DNA from: Hysterium pulicare CBS 123377 | Lineage: Eukaryota; Ascomycota; Dothideomycetes; Hysteriales; Hysteriaceae | Reading direction: 5' to 3' | Length of the DNA stretch: 64,000 nt | NCBI GenBank assembly: GCA_000467715.1 | Contig: AJFK01000541.1 | Location: 1-64,000 of the forward strand | Shown: positions 17,773 to 29,317 of the stretch, piece after piece | How the letters are laid out: the number at the start of each line of letters is the position of its first letter | Numbering within the stretch: the stretch's first letter is position 1 | Translations under genes and position numbers: made by a program | Notes under the pieces: generated by a model | The model's input: the letters and a program-made list of their open reading frames with translations, nothing else | Databases searched by the model: none | Told to the model about the DNA's origin: nothing

Positions 17773-19258
17773 GCGGCGAATGAGGAAGTGTTCAGGTATG
17801 AGACAGTGAAAGGTACCAGGTGAAAATGAACCACTAGTAACCTATTGGGCCGAAACCGGCCGAATGATATTCAATACTCATGAGTATGGCACGCTTGAGT
17901 CGACTGTCGGAACATGTAATCCAGAACCAAACATCAGTAGCAAAATGTGATCCCCGGCTATATTAATTCCACACTATTCTTCTTGAAGAAATCATGGCTT
18001 TATATTTCAACTTTGGTAGAGCGGATATAGCAGATACTAGGGGAGTAACCTCTTTGATTATGAGTAATCGGCACAAGGGTAAAGTTTGGCTAATTCGCAT
18101 AGGTGGGACCCACCGTGAAACGCAGTGCGTACTTGGCCGTATGACATGTCTCTTAGACCTTCAGTCCTCATCATTCCTCAATAATTTTCGCCCCGGTCTT
18201 GAGGTGATCCACACACAAGCTACATCGATTCACTCATCTACTTTTTGATGACGCTCATCGATATCCACCTATCAAAATAACTTCTGCTTCGTCCGAATAA
18301 TTTGCACCACCTGCCAACTCTGCCGTGGGCATGAGTAGGGTTAATGATGCTGTCACACGGGCAAAGCGAGGTAGCTGGCTAAACCACGAAGATGGCCGAT
18401 AGAGTTGTAAGGCCTGACTGTACTATTTAGTAAGTTTGGACGGACTATTAGTGGTATGGCAAGCGTTAAAGATATCACCGCTACAATAGATAGAGGATTT
18501 TAGGCTCACAAGATCATATTTTCTGCCGTCACGTTATAGAGTGTAGGTAACTATGCATGAGAGCAGCGATTGGATCCACTTTAACAAACTAAAACGCTGA
18601 ACAAAAAAGACAAATACCGTAGTTGCTCGAACCCTAGACCTTCAAAAAGTTCGGAGACCGCAGCCTCCTATGAAACCCTCGAAGTTTATCACCGATGGTC
18701 TCTCTTACGCCTGATGTGCCGATGAGTTTCCTGGATTTCCTGGATTTCCTGGATTGCCTGATTTGCTTCTCAAGTCTGATGAAGCGCCGATTTTTGAAAA
18801 TTTCCTGTATGTGCCTGATTAAGAGAGACCACCGAGCCAACAGTGCGCTGTTGACAAGTAATTGGGAAAACTAAACGGTATTTAAAGGTGAGAGCTGAAA
18901 AGACTAACTCATTGAATGCGGTATGTCGGCACTTGCCGCACGTGAAAGAGTAAATGGATACGAATGTGGCCGTGCACTATATTCACTGTACAAAGGGTCT
19001 CGAGTTGAGACACGGAAGTGAAAAGCCACGACTAAAGCTGAATCACCTTCTGCTACTCTGGATTCAATTCACAGCCTATGAAGTTATACACTTTTCGCTG
19101 CCAAATGGCGCACGTGTAGTTGATTGACTACTTTCATCCCCGAACGAGCATTTCTTGAGCTACAAAGGCGCGCTTCCCAGTAACTTTAACCCCACCTTCA
19201 TTTTGCACAACTAACTACCTACTTTCTTTGCTCGCTCACTAGACCACCAAAAGCAGAT
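17773..19258. other. Gene-poor spacer with small repeats
   Basis: No gene seen over 1.5 kb. It contains a short 9-bp tandem array (CTGGATTTC-like, 18731-18766) between two imperfect inverted arms: CGATGGTCTCTCTTA at about 18693 and the inverted partner TAAGAGAGACCACCG at about 18820. Near 19050 TGCTACTCTGGATT resembles the post-TATA block of the copy at 14456 and may be a promoter remnant of the next F-box-like copy. Confidence 0.45.
18731..18766 (+). repeat. 9-bp tandem repeat
   Basis: CTGGATTTC occurs twice in a row, followed by the variants CTGGATTGC and CTGATTTGC. Confidence 0.7.
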
Positions 19259-20215
19259 ATGGCAGCATTCAGCGACCTACCGACTGAAGTTGTCGACAAG
19301 ATTCTCGGCAACCTCGATAACAAAGATAAATGTTCCTTCCGGCTTGTGTCCAGAAAGATCTCGAAATTTGCATTCGGAGGATAATTTGAGACCGTTCGGG
19401 TTATGCGCCATCCATTAAGTCTCAATCATCTATTGGAAATCGCCAATATTCCAGAATATGCTCGAAACGTCAAGCATCTGGTCATTGGCGCGGAGTTCCT
19501 CATAACACGTCTCGACATTCTATTATGCCATGGCCATGACACCAAGAGTATTGCCGAATACGCCAATTGGGTGCTGAAACGTCTCGAGGTCTCGCTATTA
19601 TTTCAGGAGGCCAGGACGGAAAACCGACCTTTGGAAGACCTTTGGGATGAGTATCCGCTCATGAAGGGAGAGTTGAATAAGATCTTGCACGAGGAATGTG
19701 AGATGTGGCGCACTGAATCGGATGTTGATACTCTTATCGCAGCGCTACCTTCATTTCCAAATCTGGAAACCATTCACTTCGACGAGTACGAACCGGAAAT
19801 GCGGGATAGGAAAAGCTGGGGAGCGGGCCAAATTGAACGGCGTACTGGAATACTCATGGCATGGGCAGAGCCAGCAGAAAAGAGACAAGACGACAGCCCA
19901 AACCAAATGCATGCATATTGGAAAGTGGAGAAAGCTCTGAGCGAATTAGGCTTCACACAATTCACATCCTACCTGAAGAATACGCATCAAGGGCAGTATA
20001 CGATGGCTATATGGGAGTATAGGGCTACATCTGAATCAAGTAGCTTTCCTCGCGGTCGTGTTCTGAAACTCACGATGAATACGGAAATCTCGATTTCTCA
20101 CGCAGGCTACAAATTTCCTGAAGGCTCCCGCATTGAAAGAATATGGGGGCCATATTATAAACCTTTTAATAAGCTTTGTGAAGCGAGATTTAAGCGCGGG
20201 CCGTTACTCCACTAG
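19259..20215 (+). pseudogene. F-box-like family pseudogene, one early stop, 3' truncated
   Basis: The N-terminus MAAFSDLPTEVVDKILGNL starts at 19259 and continues DKCSFRLVSRKISKFAFGG to an in-frame TAA at 19382, at the site where other copies read GQ(Y/H)FET. The same frame then continues open (FETVRVMRHPLSLNHLLEI, VKHLVIGAEFL, FPNLETI, SWGAGQIERRTG) to 20215. The C-terminal third with the W.G...GL block is absent or beyond recognition; bases after 20215 still show RRYSQGILDCL in the same frame past the stop, resembling the block RIYSQDIFRFL. So one nonsense change lies in an otherwise well-kept N-terminal two thirds. An unusual intron across the stop cannot be excluded, but no donor and acceptor fit. 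Confidence 0.7.
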
Positions 20216-21104
20216 GAAGAGAAACTGTCACGGGTCAGGAGGTATAGCCAAGGCATATTAGACTGTTTGATATGTGTGGCGGGAATCATAGCTCAAGGGC
20301 CTTCTTGATAGCTGAGATATAACATGTAAGCCTCTATACTCCACTTGTTTACCGAAAAATGTGAAATGCTATTGCAAAAGTCTGCTTCAATGAATGCTTT
20401 GATTTGCCTGGTGTGAAGACTTACAGCTAGGAACGTCACATCAATGGTTGTGGGGTTGTGGCAGAATAGCAGGCCCTTGACGAAGGGTATCTAGTATTAC
20501 ACAGAATTAGTTTGTCTATTTGAAAGAATGACATACCGTGTAGCTGACACTGTGATTCTGAGAGTCATTAACTTTAATTCTAAGAACGAGACGCATACTT
20601 CTCTTCGGAACTTGACACATACCGTTATTTATCGAAGTGACTGATTCCCAACAGACCTACTATAGTATTCAGTTTTCATCTAAAAGCATTTTGCAATGGA
20701 GTCTAATATAATCACATCCCTGGTAGACTGGCTCATGATAGTTCTGGTAACATGAGCAAAGTAACTCTAAGGTATTGATAGTATCTACCATTCCAAAATA
20801 TGGATTGACGGCTTTCAAAGAAAAATACCACCAGCAAAACCTGCATGTTTATGGTCTCCATGTCCTCCATCACTTGAAACATGTGACGTTTACAAGATTT
20901 AAGCAAAGTTAATGCTTATAGGTGCGAGTATACAGTATATGAAGAAGAGTAATCAACAGCGTATGGGTCGGGTGTGGCTCACGGGTACTGTCTCACTACC
21001 TTCAAAAATGGGCAACAATTTGAGACACTCCATAGATACTCTATGTGGATTTAAGTAACGATACCCACGTTTCTACCACTTGTGACTCTACTAGACCCCT
21101 TTAC
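20216..21104. other. Spacer between opposed F-box-like remnants
   Basis: AT-rich DNA with no recognisable gene. It separates two convergently oriented family remnants. Confidence 0.5.
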
Positions 21105-22160
21105 TCACTGATTCGACTCATTTAATAGGTAAACGAGGTAGAGCTCCTCTAGATATTGAAGATTAAGTCCTCTCATACCCACCGAAATCTTCATTGATAT
21201 ATTTTCTTGAAATGGCACCACTTCAGTTTCACCACTAAACATCTCTCCACGAGGGAATCTGAACTTTGCCACGACATCGTTGGCCTGACTAAAGTTGATG
21301 GCTGCTCGGCTCCAGTGAAAGAATGTGGAGTAGTTCCGAAGTAGAGCATCAAGACCTTCGCCGATCTCGGCTCCCTTCCAATATGCCTTCGCATAACGGT
21401 CATCCTTTTCTCCATCGTAAGGAACAGTGGCGGAGAGATTAAGATCAGAAGTTTCTTTAAGCCACATAAGATCAAGCAATTCCAAGTGCTTGATTCTTCG
21501 AAAGATTCCGAGTATGGGCGGCCAAAAATTGGCACCTGATGCGAAGCAAAATTTTATAGAAATGATCCGCAGAGCAGAGATTGCTTCGTTAGAAGAAGAT
21601 GGGGACGTGTTAAGCCCAGAAACTTGCGATTGAATAAAGCGAACGAATCTTCCGTCCAGAGCGTAGAGGCCGAGGAGGCGAAGGCAAAGCAGATTTCGGA
21701 ACGGACCAATAGTGTTGAATATGTGATGTGAAGGTTCATAATTCGAGTCGCAGCCATGTACCGATAACTCTTCAATTTTGTCGGCATTCTTAGCTCTGCA
21801 GATTGCCTCTCGAAGTAAGTCGTCTCTATAGCAGAATTGAAAAAAAAAACTCTAATATATCCTGGACGATCTTTTGAGCTGGATGCGTCAAATGCAGGTT
21901 TTGTGCTCCAGGTTGCTAGGGATTGGTCATACAGAATTCCGGCATGTCTTGAGGCACCGGACAGTTTGAATTGAAACATCTGAAGACGCAATTTGACTAA
22001 GACATTCATAAGAGCCTTGTAAGTGAATGTTCCGCAGATAGTATGCTCTTGCCTCACTTTGCAGACCTTTCTCGTACCGATATCGAGTGGAGCCTTATTT
22101 CCCCTTACGATCCTGTCCCAGTACCAGTTGGTGATACGGTCGCCATAAGAAACATGTGAA
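21105..22160 (-). pseudogene. Inverted, 5'-truncated F-box-like family remnant
   Basis: Read on the minus strand, the middle and end of the family are present in at least two frames. The first part (about 22160-21720) has NWYWDRIV, CGTFTYKALMNVLVKLRLQMF, ATW and ELRMPTKLKSY. The second part, in another frame from about 21725, has PFRNLLCLRLLGL, AISALRIISIKFCF, HLELLDLMWL and the family tail AKAYWKGAEIGEGLDALL, then INFSQANDVV. The F-box half was not found upstream. The frame change plus the missing 5' part make it a pseudogene. It is the only member of the first cluster on the minus strand, so a local inversion or inverted duplication occurred. Confidence 0.6.
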
Positions 22161-23083
22161 GCTCCTTAAAGAGATGGTGGATCTCTCGGCCGCTAACGAA
22201 GCTGTGTCGTTCATGAGGCGGCAGACCTTGATCTCTGGATGGGTACTCACAGTCTGTTTATGAATAGAACCGTGCAAGACCGAGTTGATTGAAGGTTGGG
22301 GGTTCTTGATAATACCGAATAGAACTTAGGAAGGGTGAATAGTGACTGCAGCCTCAGGCACGGCTATGCCGAAAGCTTTCCTAATCTGGCAACGCAGCAA
22401 GGAACTGTTGATTTTCCGAGGCCGCGTGCCTTGTCTAGAGAAGAGAGGTAGAAGTAGAGAAGGGGTAGGTGAGATGAAGCATACAGTACCGCAACCTAGA
22501 GTTCCAGAGCGGCGCTGAACGTCAGCTGGATCTTCGACTCCTATACGTGTGACGTGTCTCTTGTGGTCTCTTTCCCGCTACCTGAATAAATATGGATTGA
22601 TTCGCATAGTTCAAACTCCTTACTGATCCACCTTTCCACTTAAAGGTGGTGCTTACGTACCGAAGAATACATCTCGTAGTATTACCTCCGCTTGTTGAAG
22701 TAATCCTTTCGTAACACTCCCTGCAAGGACGAAGACGGACGAGTATTTCAACTCTACTATTCGTCCTTTCGCACCTCCGTGGGCACTCCGCGGTGTTAGG
22801 AAATGCTATATCCACCGCTTCTTACGCCAAACTAAAACATTGAATCCTCCCATCGCGGGTATCTCCCGATCGAGCTTAGCTTGCTCAGACTGAGCCTATC
22901 ACAAACGAAGCGAGGTCAGCTACCACTTGATGGTTTAAGCTTGTTGAGACGACCAGTGCTGTGCCATCTTGTGTATAAATTCATCAGGTTTCGCTTTCTG
23001 AATATGTCGCTACTTCAATCCATCTTCTCCCTCTAAATCTTCTTCCCATTGACACTTCTCACGAACGAAACTAAGAAACAGTC
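22161..23083. other. Intergenic region upstream of hydrolase
   Basis: No gene recognised. The last 100 bases hold the promoter and leader of the hydrolase gene at 23084 (GTGTATAAATTCAT at about 22971 is a TATA candidate about 110 bp before the ATG). Confidence 0.5.
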
Positions 23084-24076
23084 ATGGCCAGCCCCAACAT
23101 CAACCGAGTCCCAGCCGACCACGCCTTGATAGGTGAAGCTGCCAAAATCCCCGTCAGCGAACCCACTCGCATCATCTCCATTAGCCCAGTAGTGCTCCCA
23201 GCCCCAGACCGCCTCGTAGATCTGCAAATGAAGATTTCCGCTCCAACAACCGGCAGCGCCCTCCCAATCATCCTCCTCTCGCACGGCCAAGGCCGATCCA
23301 ACCATCTCAACTCAATGAACGGCTACACCGGCCTCGCAAACTTCTGGGCAGCTCGAGGCTTCGTCGTCATCCAGCCCACCCACCTAAGCTCCCGATCGCT
23401 AAAGTTCGATCCATCGACTCCGGGCGCGCCTCTGTTCTGGCAATCCCGCGTTGAGGATATGAAACTCATCATGGATCATCTCGATGAAATCGAGGCGTCT
23501 GCCCCTGAGATTAAAGGACGCTTGGACCGTAACCGGATCGCGGTAGTGGGTCACTCGTTGGGCGGGCAGACGTCGAGTATGTTGTTAGGCGCAACACTTA
23601 CGCTCGCCAACGACGGAAAGGTAGTGAGCCTATTCGAACAGCGGATTAAAGCAGGAATCTTACTCGCAGCGCCTGGCAACGGTGGTGCTGATCTCAGCGA
23701 GACTGGCCGTGGAATGCTGCCTTTCTACCAGCCTAGCTTTGAAGGAATGAAGACGCCGACACTTGTGGTTATGGGAGATGAAGACGTCTCGCCACATTTG
23801 ACTGTGAGAGGGGTTGACTGGCACGCTGATCCGTACTTCCATAGTCCCGGTCCTAAATCCCTGCTTACTTTGTACGGCGGAAAACATGGACTTGGCGGCA
23901 TTTCTGGGTTTGATGCCGCTGAGACGACTGATGAGAGCCCCGAGCGAGTGGCTACCGTCCAGCGGCTTACCTGGGCTTACCTCCGAAGCACACTCTATCC
24001 TGAAGACCCGGCTTGGTCTGCTGCGTGCGCCGCCTTGGAGGACCTCAATGCGCTGGGCAAGGTCGAATCTAAATGA
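23084..24076 (+). CDS. Alpha/beta hydrolase, chlorophyllase/PAF-acetylhydrolase-like (330 aa)
   Basis: Single-exon gene. The alpha/beta hydrolase fold is shown by an oxyanion-type strand and loop PIILLSHGQG (61-70), the nucleophile elbow GHSLGG (Ser158), an acidic residue in VVMGDED (Asp232 or Asp234) and the His in YGGKHGLGG (His269). Together these make a plausible Ser-Asp-His triad. The length and the '[LI]LSHG.G' start resemble fungal hydrolases related to chlorophyllase or plasma PAF-acetylhydrolase. The natural substrate cannot be told; ester hydrolysis is likely. There is no signal peptide, so a cytosolic location is expected. The start ATG at 23084 follows AACAGTC and gives a complete fold. 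Confidence 0.85.
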   Translation: MASPNINRVPADHALIGEAAKIPVSEPTRIISISPVVLPAPDRLVDLQMKISAPTTGSALPIILLSHGQGRSNHLNSMNGYTGLANFWAARGFVVIQPTHLSSRSLKFDPSTPGAPLFWQSRVEDMKLIMDHLDEIEASAPEIKGRLDRNRIAVVGHSLGGQTSSMLLGATLTLANDGKVVSLFEQRIKAGILLAAPGNGGADLSETGRGMLPFYQPSFEGMKTPTLVVMGDEDVSPHLTVRGVDWHADPYFHSPGPKSLLTLYGGKHGLGGISGFDAAETTDESPERVATVQRLTWAYLRSTLYPEDPAWSAACAALEDLNALGKVESK

Positions 24077-25210
24077 AGCTGCGAGAAGTGCAGGGAAAGG
24101 ATATGGGGAGATCGGAGGCAAATGGATTCTAGGGGCTCAATGGTTTGGAAGTGGCTCGCAAGAATCTGAGGGCAGAGGTAAAAAGCTAGAAGTGAAATCT
24201 GAATGCTGATTGAATCAGTAGACATAATGGAAATAGCTTGAATGAGAACTGGCTCCTTGATTATGGAAATTCAAAGTTGCTAGCAATCTAAGAAGGCTTT
24301 AAGACCCTCGATCCTTGATTGATTTGACCGAAGTTTTTTTAAGTTAGGCATTATTAGTACGTGTACAAGCTAGACATCCAGCAAAGAGAGGTGAGAGGAG
24401 AAGAGAAAGGGAGGAGAAGAGGGTTAGCGTAAGGGGATACGGCTCGGGCCCTGGCATCCTCGGACCGCGGCATCGGAGAAACATTCACCGATCAACTCCC
24501 GATCTCTTCCTCCGACTTCAAGCGAGCTCAATAGACCAAGGCATTCAATGGCCCTCAGAATGCTTATGAAGCGGAGATGAAATCCAGAGCCTAGCGGTCG
24601 CAAGCCCAGTCTCAATGGAATCGCGATATCTCGAGAACTTCAACGAAGCTCCACCACGAATCTCTACCGGACACCTTCGTATCTCCCCTCTTATACTTTC
24701 TGCCTTCAAGAGTTCCAAGGAGTATCTCAACCTTCGACAAACCTCAATATCTTATCATCCACCCATCATCTACGTGTCCCGCAACTCCAGTTCCCTTCAA
24801 GTTCAGCGCCTTCGCCATCCCCTCCAAATTTCCACAATTCTCCAACCCCCACATCTCTATTCCCAAATCGTATAGCCGATCCCAACAAGGCTGCACCCTG
24901 GCGGCACAGCATCCATCCCTGCATTTGTGGCGCTTTACGAATATGTGGCGCTTTACGAAATCCCCGCTACTGCAGCCACAACCCGACTCGTAGCGGGGAG
25001 CGGGATGGCATTGATTGAGGCGTTCGCGACTCGCGAAACCCTCTGCACGTTCAGTTCACGTGGCCTGCTGATGATTCCAAGTCGTTACCGTGGTGCGTGG
25101 GTGCGTGAATGAGCATACGCGGCGAATCGACCAGTCAAGTCTATCATTCGCCACGTTTTTGAGGGTGTAGATACCTTCCATACACAAACAACTCCATCCC
25201 AATCACAATA
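24077..25210. other. Intergenic region
   Basis: No supported gene. There is a purine-rich run at about 24380-24425 and an exact 18-bp tandem duplication (TGTGGCGCTTTACGAATA unit) from 24926. The end is the leader of the acetyltransferase gene. Confidence 0.5.
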
Positions 25211-26072
25211 ATGACACCCTCCCCCTCCCCCTCCCCTTCTCCCTCCACCTCCCTGCCCTTCACACTCCGCCCAGCCTCCTACGCCGACCTCCGCCCCATC
25301 TCCACCCTCCTCACGCGCGCCTTCTACAACGACTCCCTCTTCGGCGACATAATCCACCCGCACCGCTCCACCTACCCCGCAGACAACGAGCTGTACTGGC
25401 TACGGCGCGCACAGGTGAACTACTGGGACTGGGAGAAACGGTATATAGTCTCTATTACTCGACACAAGAACGGGGATGAAGAAATCACAGGCGTTGCGCT
25501 TTGGACGAGGTTGGGCGAGGGAGGAGCGAGGGGGATGAAGTTGGCGTGGGGAGACCCAAGTGAGTATACATAGAGGTGTCGTGTCGAGGTTGGTAGGGAA
25601 CTGGGGTTAACAAATACCAGGACGTCTCCTCAAACCCCTCGCGCAAACCCTCGTCTCCATCTCCGCTTCTCGACGACCTAACCGCGCCGCCTCGCCCTCC
25701 CACGAAAACATCATCGAACGCTCCTACCCCTACACCTCCCACCTCTGGACCGGCCCCCGCGCTGAATCCTGGTATCTCGAGTGTCTAGGCGTGAGTCCCG
25801 AGTCCCAGAAGCAAGGACATGGGCGGGCGTTGGTGAGATGGGGGTTCGAGCAGGCGGAGAGGGAGGGCGTTTGCGTGAGCGTTGTTAGTGGGGAGGGGAA
25901 GGAGCAGTTTTATCGGAGGTGTGGGTTTGTGACTCAGGAGGGGTGGAGTGGGATGGGGGAAGGGAATCCGTTGGGGGTTGCGCCGGGGGGGTTGGTGTTT
26001 TGGAGGGATGTTGGGGGGGACGGGAAGGATGGGGATGTGGATGGGGATGTGGATGAGGGAAAGTTGAAGTAG
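25211..26072 (+). CDS. GNAT family N-acetyltransferase (266 aa, 2 exons)
   Basis: Exons 25211-25559 and 25621-26072, joined across a 61-bp intron (GTGAGT...TACCAG). The protein starts with a Pro/Ser repeat encoded by a CCCTCC microsatellite. FTLRPASYADLRPISTLLTRAF then marks the N-terminal GNAT strand and helix. The second exon has WYLECLGVSPESQKQGHGRALV, containing the acetyl-CoA pyrophosphate-binding motif QxxGxG (QKQGHG), followed by EQFYRRCGFV, the usual last strand. The acceptor substrate is unknown. The C-terminus is a Gly/Asp-rich low-complexity tail from a GATGTG repeat. It lies tail-to-tail with the rhodopsin-domain gene. Confidence 0.85.
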
Positions 26073-26280
26073 ATATGCTAGAAATGAGATCTTGCCTTGT
26101 CATTCGAACAACTACATGAGATATGAATAGACTCTTGACTTCTCCGTACAAACGCCTTCGTAGCTCGTAACGCCTTTCGTACATTATTACATCATACCAG
26201 GTCAGTTCCCAAAGTATCGGAATCCGCAAGCCGGCACCCTTTTTTCTTCCATCAATACCAATATCCCTCTATTGCAACAA

Positions 26281-27625
26281 TCATCGCGCCACAATATAAC
26301 CTTTATCAGCATCCTCATGAGACACACTCCACTTCACTTCTCTTTTGATAATCATCTCCTGACTCCCGTCGCTCGTAAAGCTGCTCACTTCTCCACCTCG
26401 CCGCTCGGGATGATAGATATTCGTCTCAGTAGCCCTACCATCAGGGTGCCTATCATGGGTTTCGCCACCCTTCACACTCCCCACATGACTCCGAGAGACA
26501 GTGCTACCGTTACCCCCCGTCCTCTGGCGTGCTTTACCCCCGACTCTCGAAGTCACGGTCCCGTTTGGGGCGCTGGCGTTCTGAAGAGATTGTAGTGGAT
26601 AGCTGCCGTTGTGGTAGCCGCGCGATCCATACCCGTAACCGTCTAAATCGAGCTCCATGCCGAATCCAGAGTTGAAAGATCGCATGAAGGCTTTTAGGGT
26701 CGGGATTGTGGCGGCTAGAAGGGACCAGAAGAGCTCGAATTGTTGGTATACGAGTGCGGATATCATGACCTTGGAGACGTTGCTGCTGTCTAGGTATGTA
26801 TGGACGAAGTGGAGGTGAGCTACGGCGAAGCCTATGACTGGTAGTCGGAACCCGAATGCCACGACGACTTGCATCTTGATGTATGGCTTCATCTGTATAG
26901 GCCAGACGAAGAGCACTGGTAGGATGATCAGGAGAAACTCGATGAAGACGTCAAGTGCAGCGATAATGCGCCATCGCGTCAGTTGCCCTCCGCACTGGCG
27001 CGTTGAAGCATCTTGAATGAAGGTGGAAGGACTGCATGCGACGGAAGTAGCGATGATGGATCCAATGCCCCACACTACCGTGAGAACGAGAGTGCCGTTA
27101 CATAGAAACCATGAATTACGAGTGACTTTAATGTCGCGCGTGAAGAGTCGCAACATCAGTGCCACAACGGAGGCTTTCGCCACGGTGAGGGCAAGAATGA
27201 GGAAGATTTGCGCGGTGAATGTCGCCTATGTCCAAAATTAGTCTGTGTCCCTGACTCGAAGTGGTGCTACGTGGTACATACCTTTCCGGCAGCCGTGATT
27301 TGCGAAGCATCAAGGAGATGCTCTGATTTGCCTAATCCATGCTTCATGGCTAAGAATAAAGGAATAACCTCGCCCAACTGTAGAATCTACGTGAATGTAA
27401 GATGATGCTCGTTGTCGATGTGGTCTTTGGATTACTTACCGTCGCCACGGCTGCTGTTACATCGTCTGGACCGTATAAATTCCATTTTATATGTAGTCGC
27501 ACAATGAGAACGAGAGAAGAGTAAACCAAACAAAGTATGGAGGCTATCCAGAGGTATCCAGAATCGTTGTCGTCGGTAACGAGAGCGAAGCGATGCTCAA
27601 TAGGTGTAGGTGTCGGAGAGGCCAT
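26281..27625 (-). CDS. Fungal rhodopsin-domain integral membrane protein (411 aa, 3 exons)
   Basis: Minus-strand exons 27625-27440, 27386-27282 and 27225-26281, with introns starting GTAAGT and GTATGT. About seven hydrophobic segments are present, with family landmarks: ALVTDDNDSGYLWIASILCL (first segment), a LYGPDD acidic loop, GLGKS after the third segment, and a WGIGSIIATSVACSP-type region. These are typical of the fungal 'rhodopsin domain' family related to PTH11-like proteins without a CFEM domain; such proteins sit in the plasma membrane and are suspected receptors. The cytosolic tail (about 290-411) is Gly/Ser-rich with many Arg. The ATG at 27625 was chosen because the frame's upstream extension lacks an ATG. 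It is divergent from the permease gene across 1.7 kb. Confidence 0.8.
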
Positions 27626-29317
27626 GTTGTGTGTCAACCTTGGTCGACAGTCTCACCTCCCCTTAGATATGAAGAGAGTGCTATGAGCGATGAGAAATAT
27701 CATACCGTCCCCCCGGGTCGGCAGGACCGCTGCATGTGACGACAAAAACGGGGTCGATTGGCGTTTACAGTGTGTGAAGAAAAGAAAGGATCAATCCTGA
27801 AGCACATGGATAGGGGATCTGATGCATGTGGGCTGAAGTGCTGGTCCTGCGCAACTTCCAGTGACGAATTGCTCCTAGATTGTTATTGGCGATGAGATTT
27901 TTTGTGGGTTGAAGATAAGATGCTCTGGGAAGAGTACCTGGATGTTGCGACCCAAGCCGTGCAGTCGGATAGGGAGATGGCATGTTCCTGCGTTTCACAC
28001 TGCGGCCGGCAATTGGTTCGGACGTCAGCATTGATGGCGTGAAGCCCCAAATTGGCGATTGGATCGAGATAGCACGCCACACGAGCCAGGGACAGAGCCC
28101 ATCCCCATCGCCGTCCCCGTGAAGATTAGCTATGTCCGGGACGATGGGCAGTCTGTGGTATGTGAGCGATGCCAGAGATGGATTCCTGACTCGTGAATGT
28201 TCGACAATCTGCGCAAGTTTTCTGGAAACGTTCGTCCCACGATGATTTCCACCGTAGTGATGCCACCAGGCGTGTTAGCAATGCTGTGCCGCATGCACAC
28301 TATTCCTTCGAGGAGAAACGAAGAAAAGCAAAAAAGCAAAAGAAGTGGACCCTGGCGAGCTACGTGGATGTTATCTCGTGCTGGGACTGTGCCGTGGTGG
28401 CTGGCTGGCGTTGGTTGGAGGTTGAAAGAGCGAGTTGAGGATTATCCTCCGACTGGAGAGCCCCAGGCGCTGGGACCTGAGGGTGGGTCGACCGTGGGGG
28501 GTCCACAGTGCGACAAGATAGGCGGAGAGCTAGGGGAGCTCGCGCAATGGCTGCACCATGCACATCGTATGCTCCTCCGTGTAGAGTTGCCAACCAAACA
28601 CTCAATACCGTGTCCAAACTTCTTATTTGTTCAGGGTGAATATATCAGTATTATGAGCAAGTTGACCTGCGCGAGTAAGAGGCGTGGGTGTTTGGCAGAC
28701 GATTCATTCGGCCGGGAAGGCCCGACTAAATCTCCCGTCCCGCAAGTGGTCTGCTAGCCTCATCAACTGTGAACCATCCTCCTCGCTCTTCGTCTGCCCT
28801 TCCCTTCGAAACGCCCGAGAACGCCTTTTATGCGCAAAAGACGCTGGCCTTCTTCGCGAGCACGTCTTCCTGGACCCCTCCACGCTTCCCCGCCTTATCT
28901 CCATGCCTGGCCTTTCCCGAGGCATGGAGGCGAGCCTGATACCAGACCGAGCTCCCCCTGGTGCTTATCACGTTGATCACAACGCCTAGGCCCTAATGCC
29001 TCGTGCAACTCGTATCAGGACAAGGCCCAGAAAAAGCAACGAATGGGACGGGTAAAGCGTGCTCGGTAAACTGTGCCCGATTCGACTGCTCGTGCAGCAC
29101 AAGGTTCGCTACCGGCAACAGGGAACGGTCAAGAAGCATACCAAGGGCTAGATGGGAGAGGTACGGATGGAAGACTGGTCCGATAGTGTGCGGCGTTGCG
29201 ACAGATACATTTTTTGAGCCCCCTTGACTTGCCCTGCTTCCCCCTCACCTTCAACGTGCAACGTTGTGCTTGACTTCAATTTGCAGCACCGCACATCCCA
29301 TCATCTTCGTGCATACC
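27626..29317. other. Divergent intergenic region
   Basis: 1.7 kb between the rhodopsin-domain gene and the permease gene, holding both promoters. Several 60-190 codon open frames overlap on both strands; none shows a domain or fits an exon model, so none is called. Confidence 0.5.

Noticed and set aside
12587-22160. Repeat-induced point mutation as the cause of decay in the first cluster
   Set aside because: The visible stops are not all C-to-T changes (for example TGT to TGA) and the TRIM repeats are identical, so RIP is not supported by what is seen.
28197-28757. 186-codon frame in the divergent intergenic region
   Set aside because: Overlaps other frames on both strands, lacks any recognised domain and has no exon-like boundaries.
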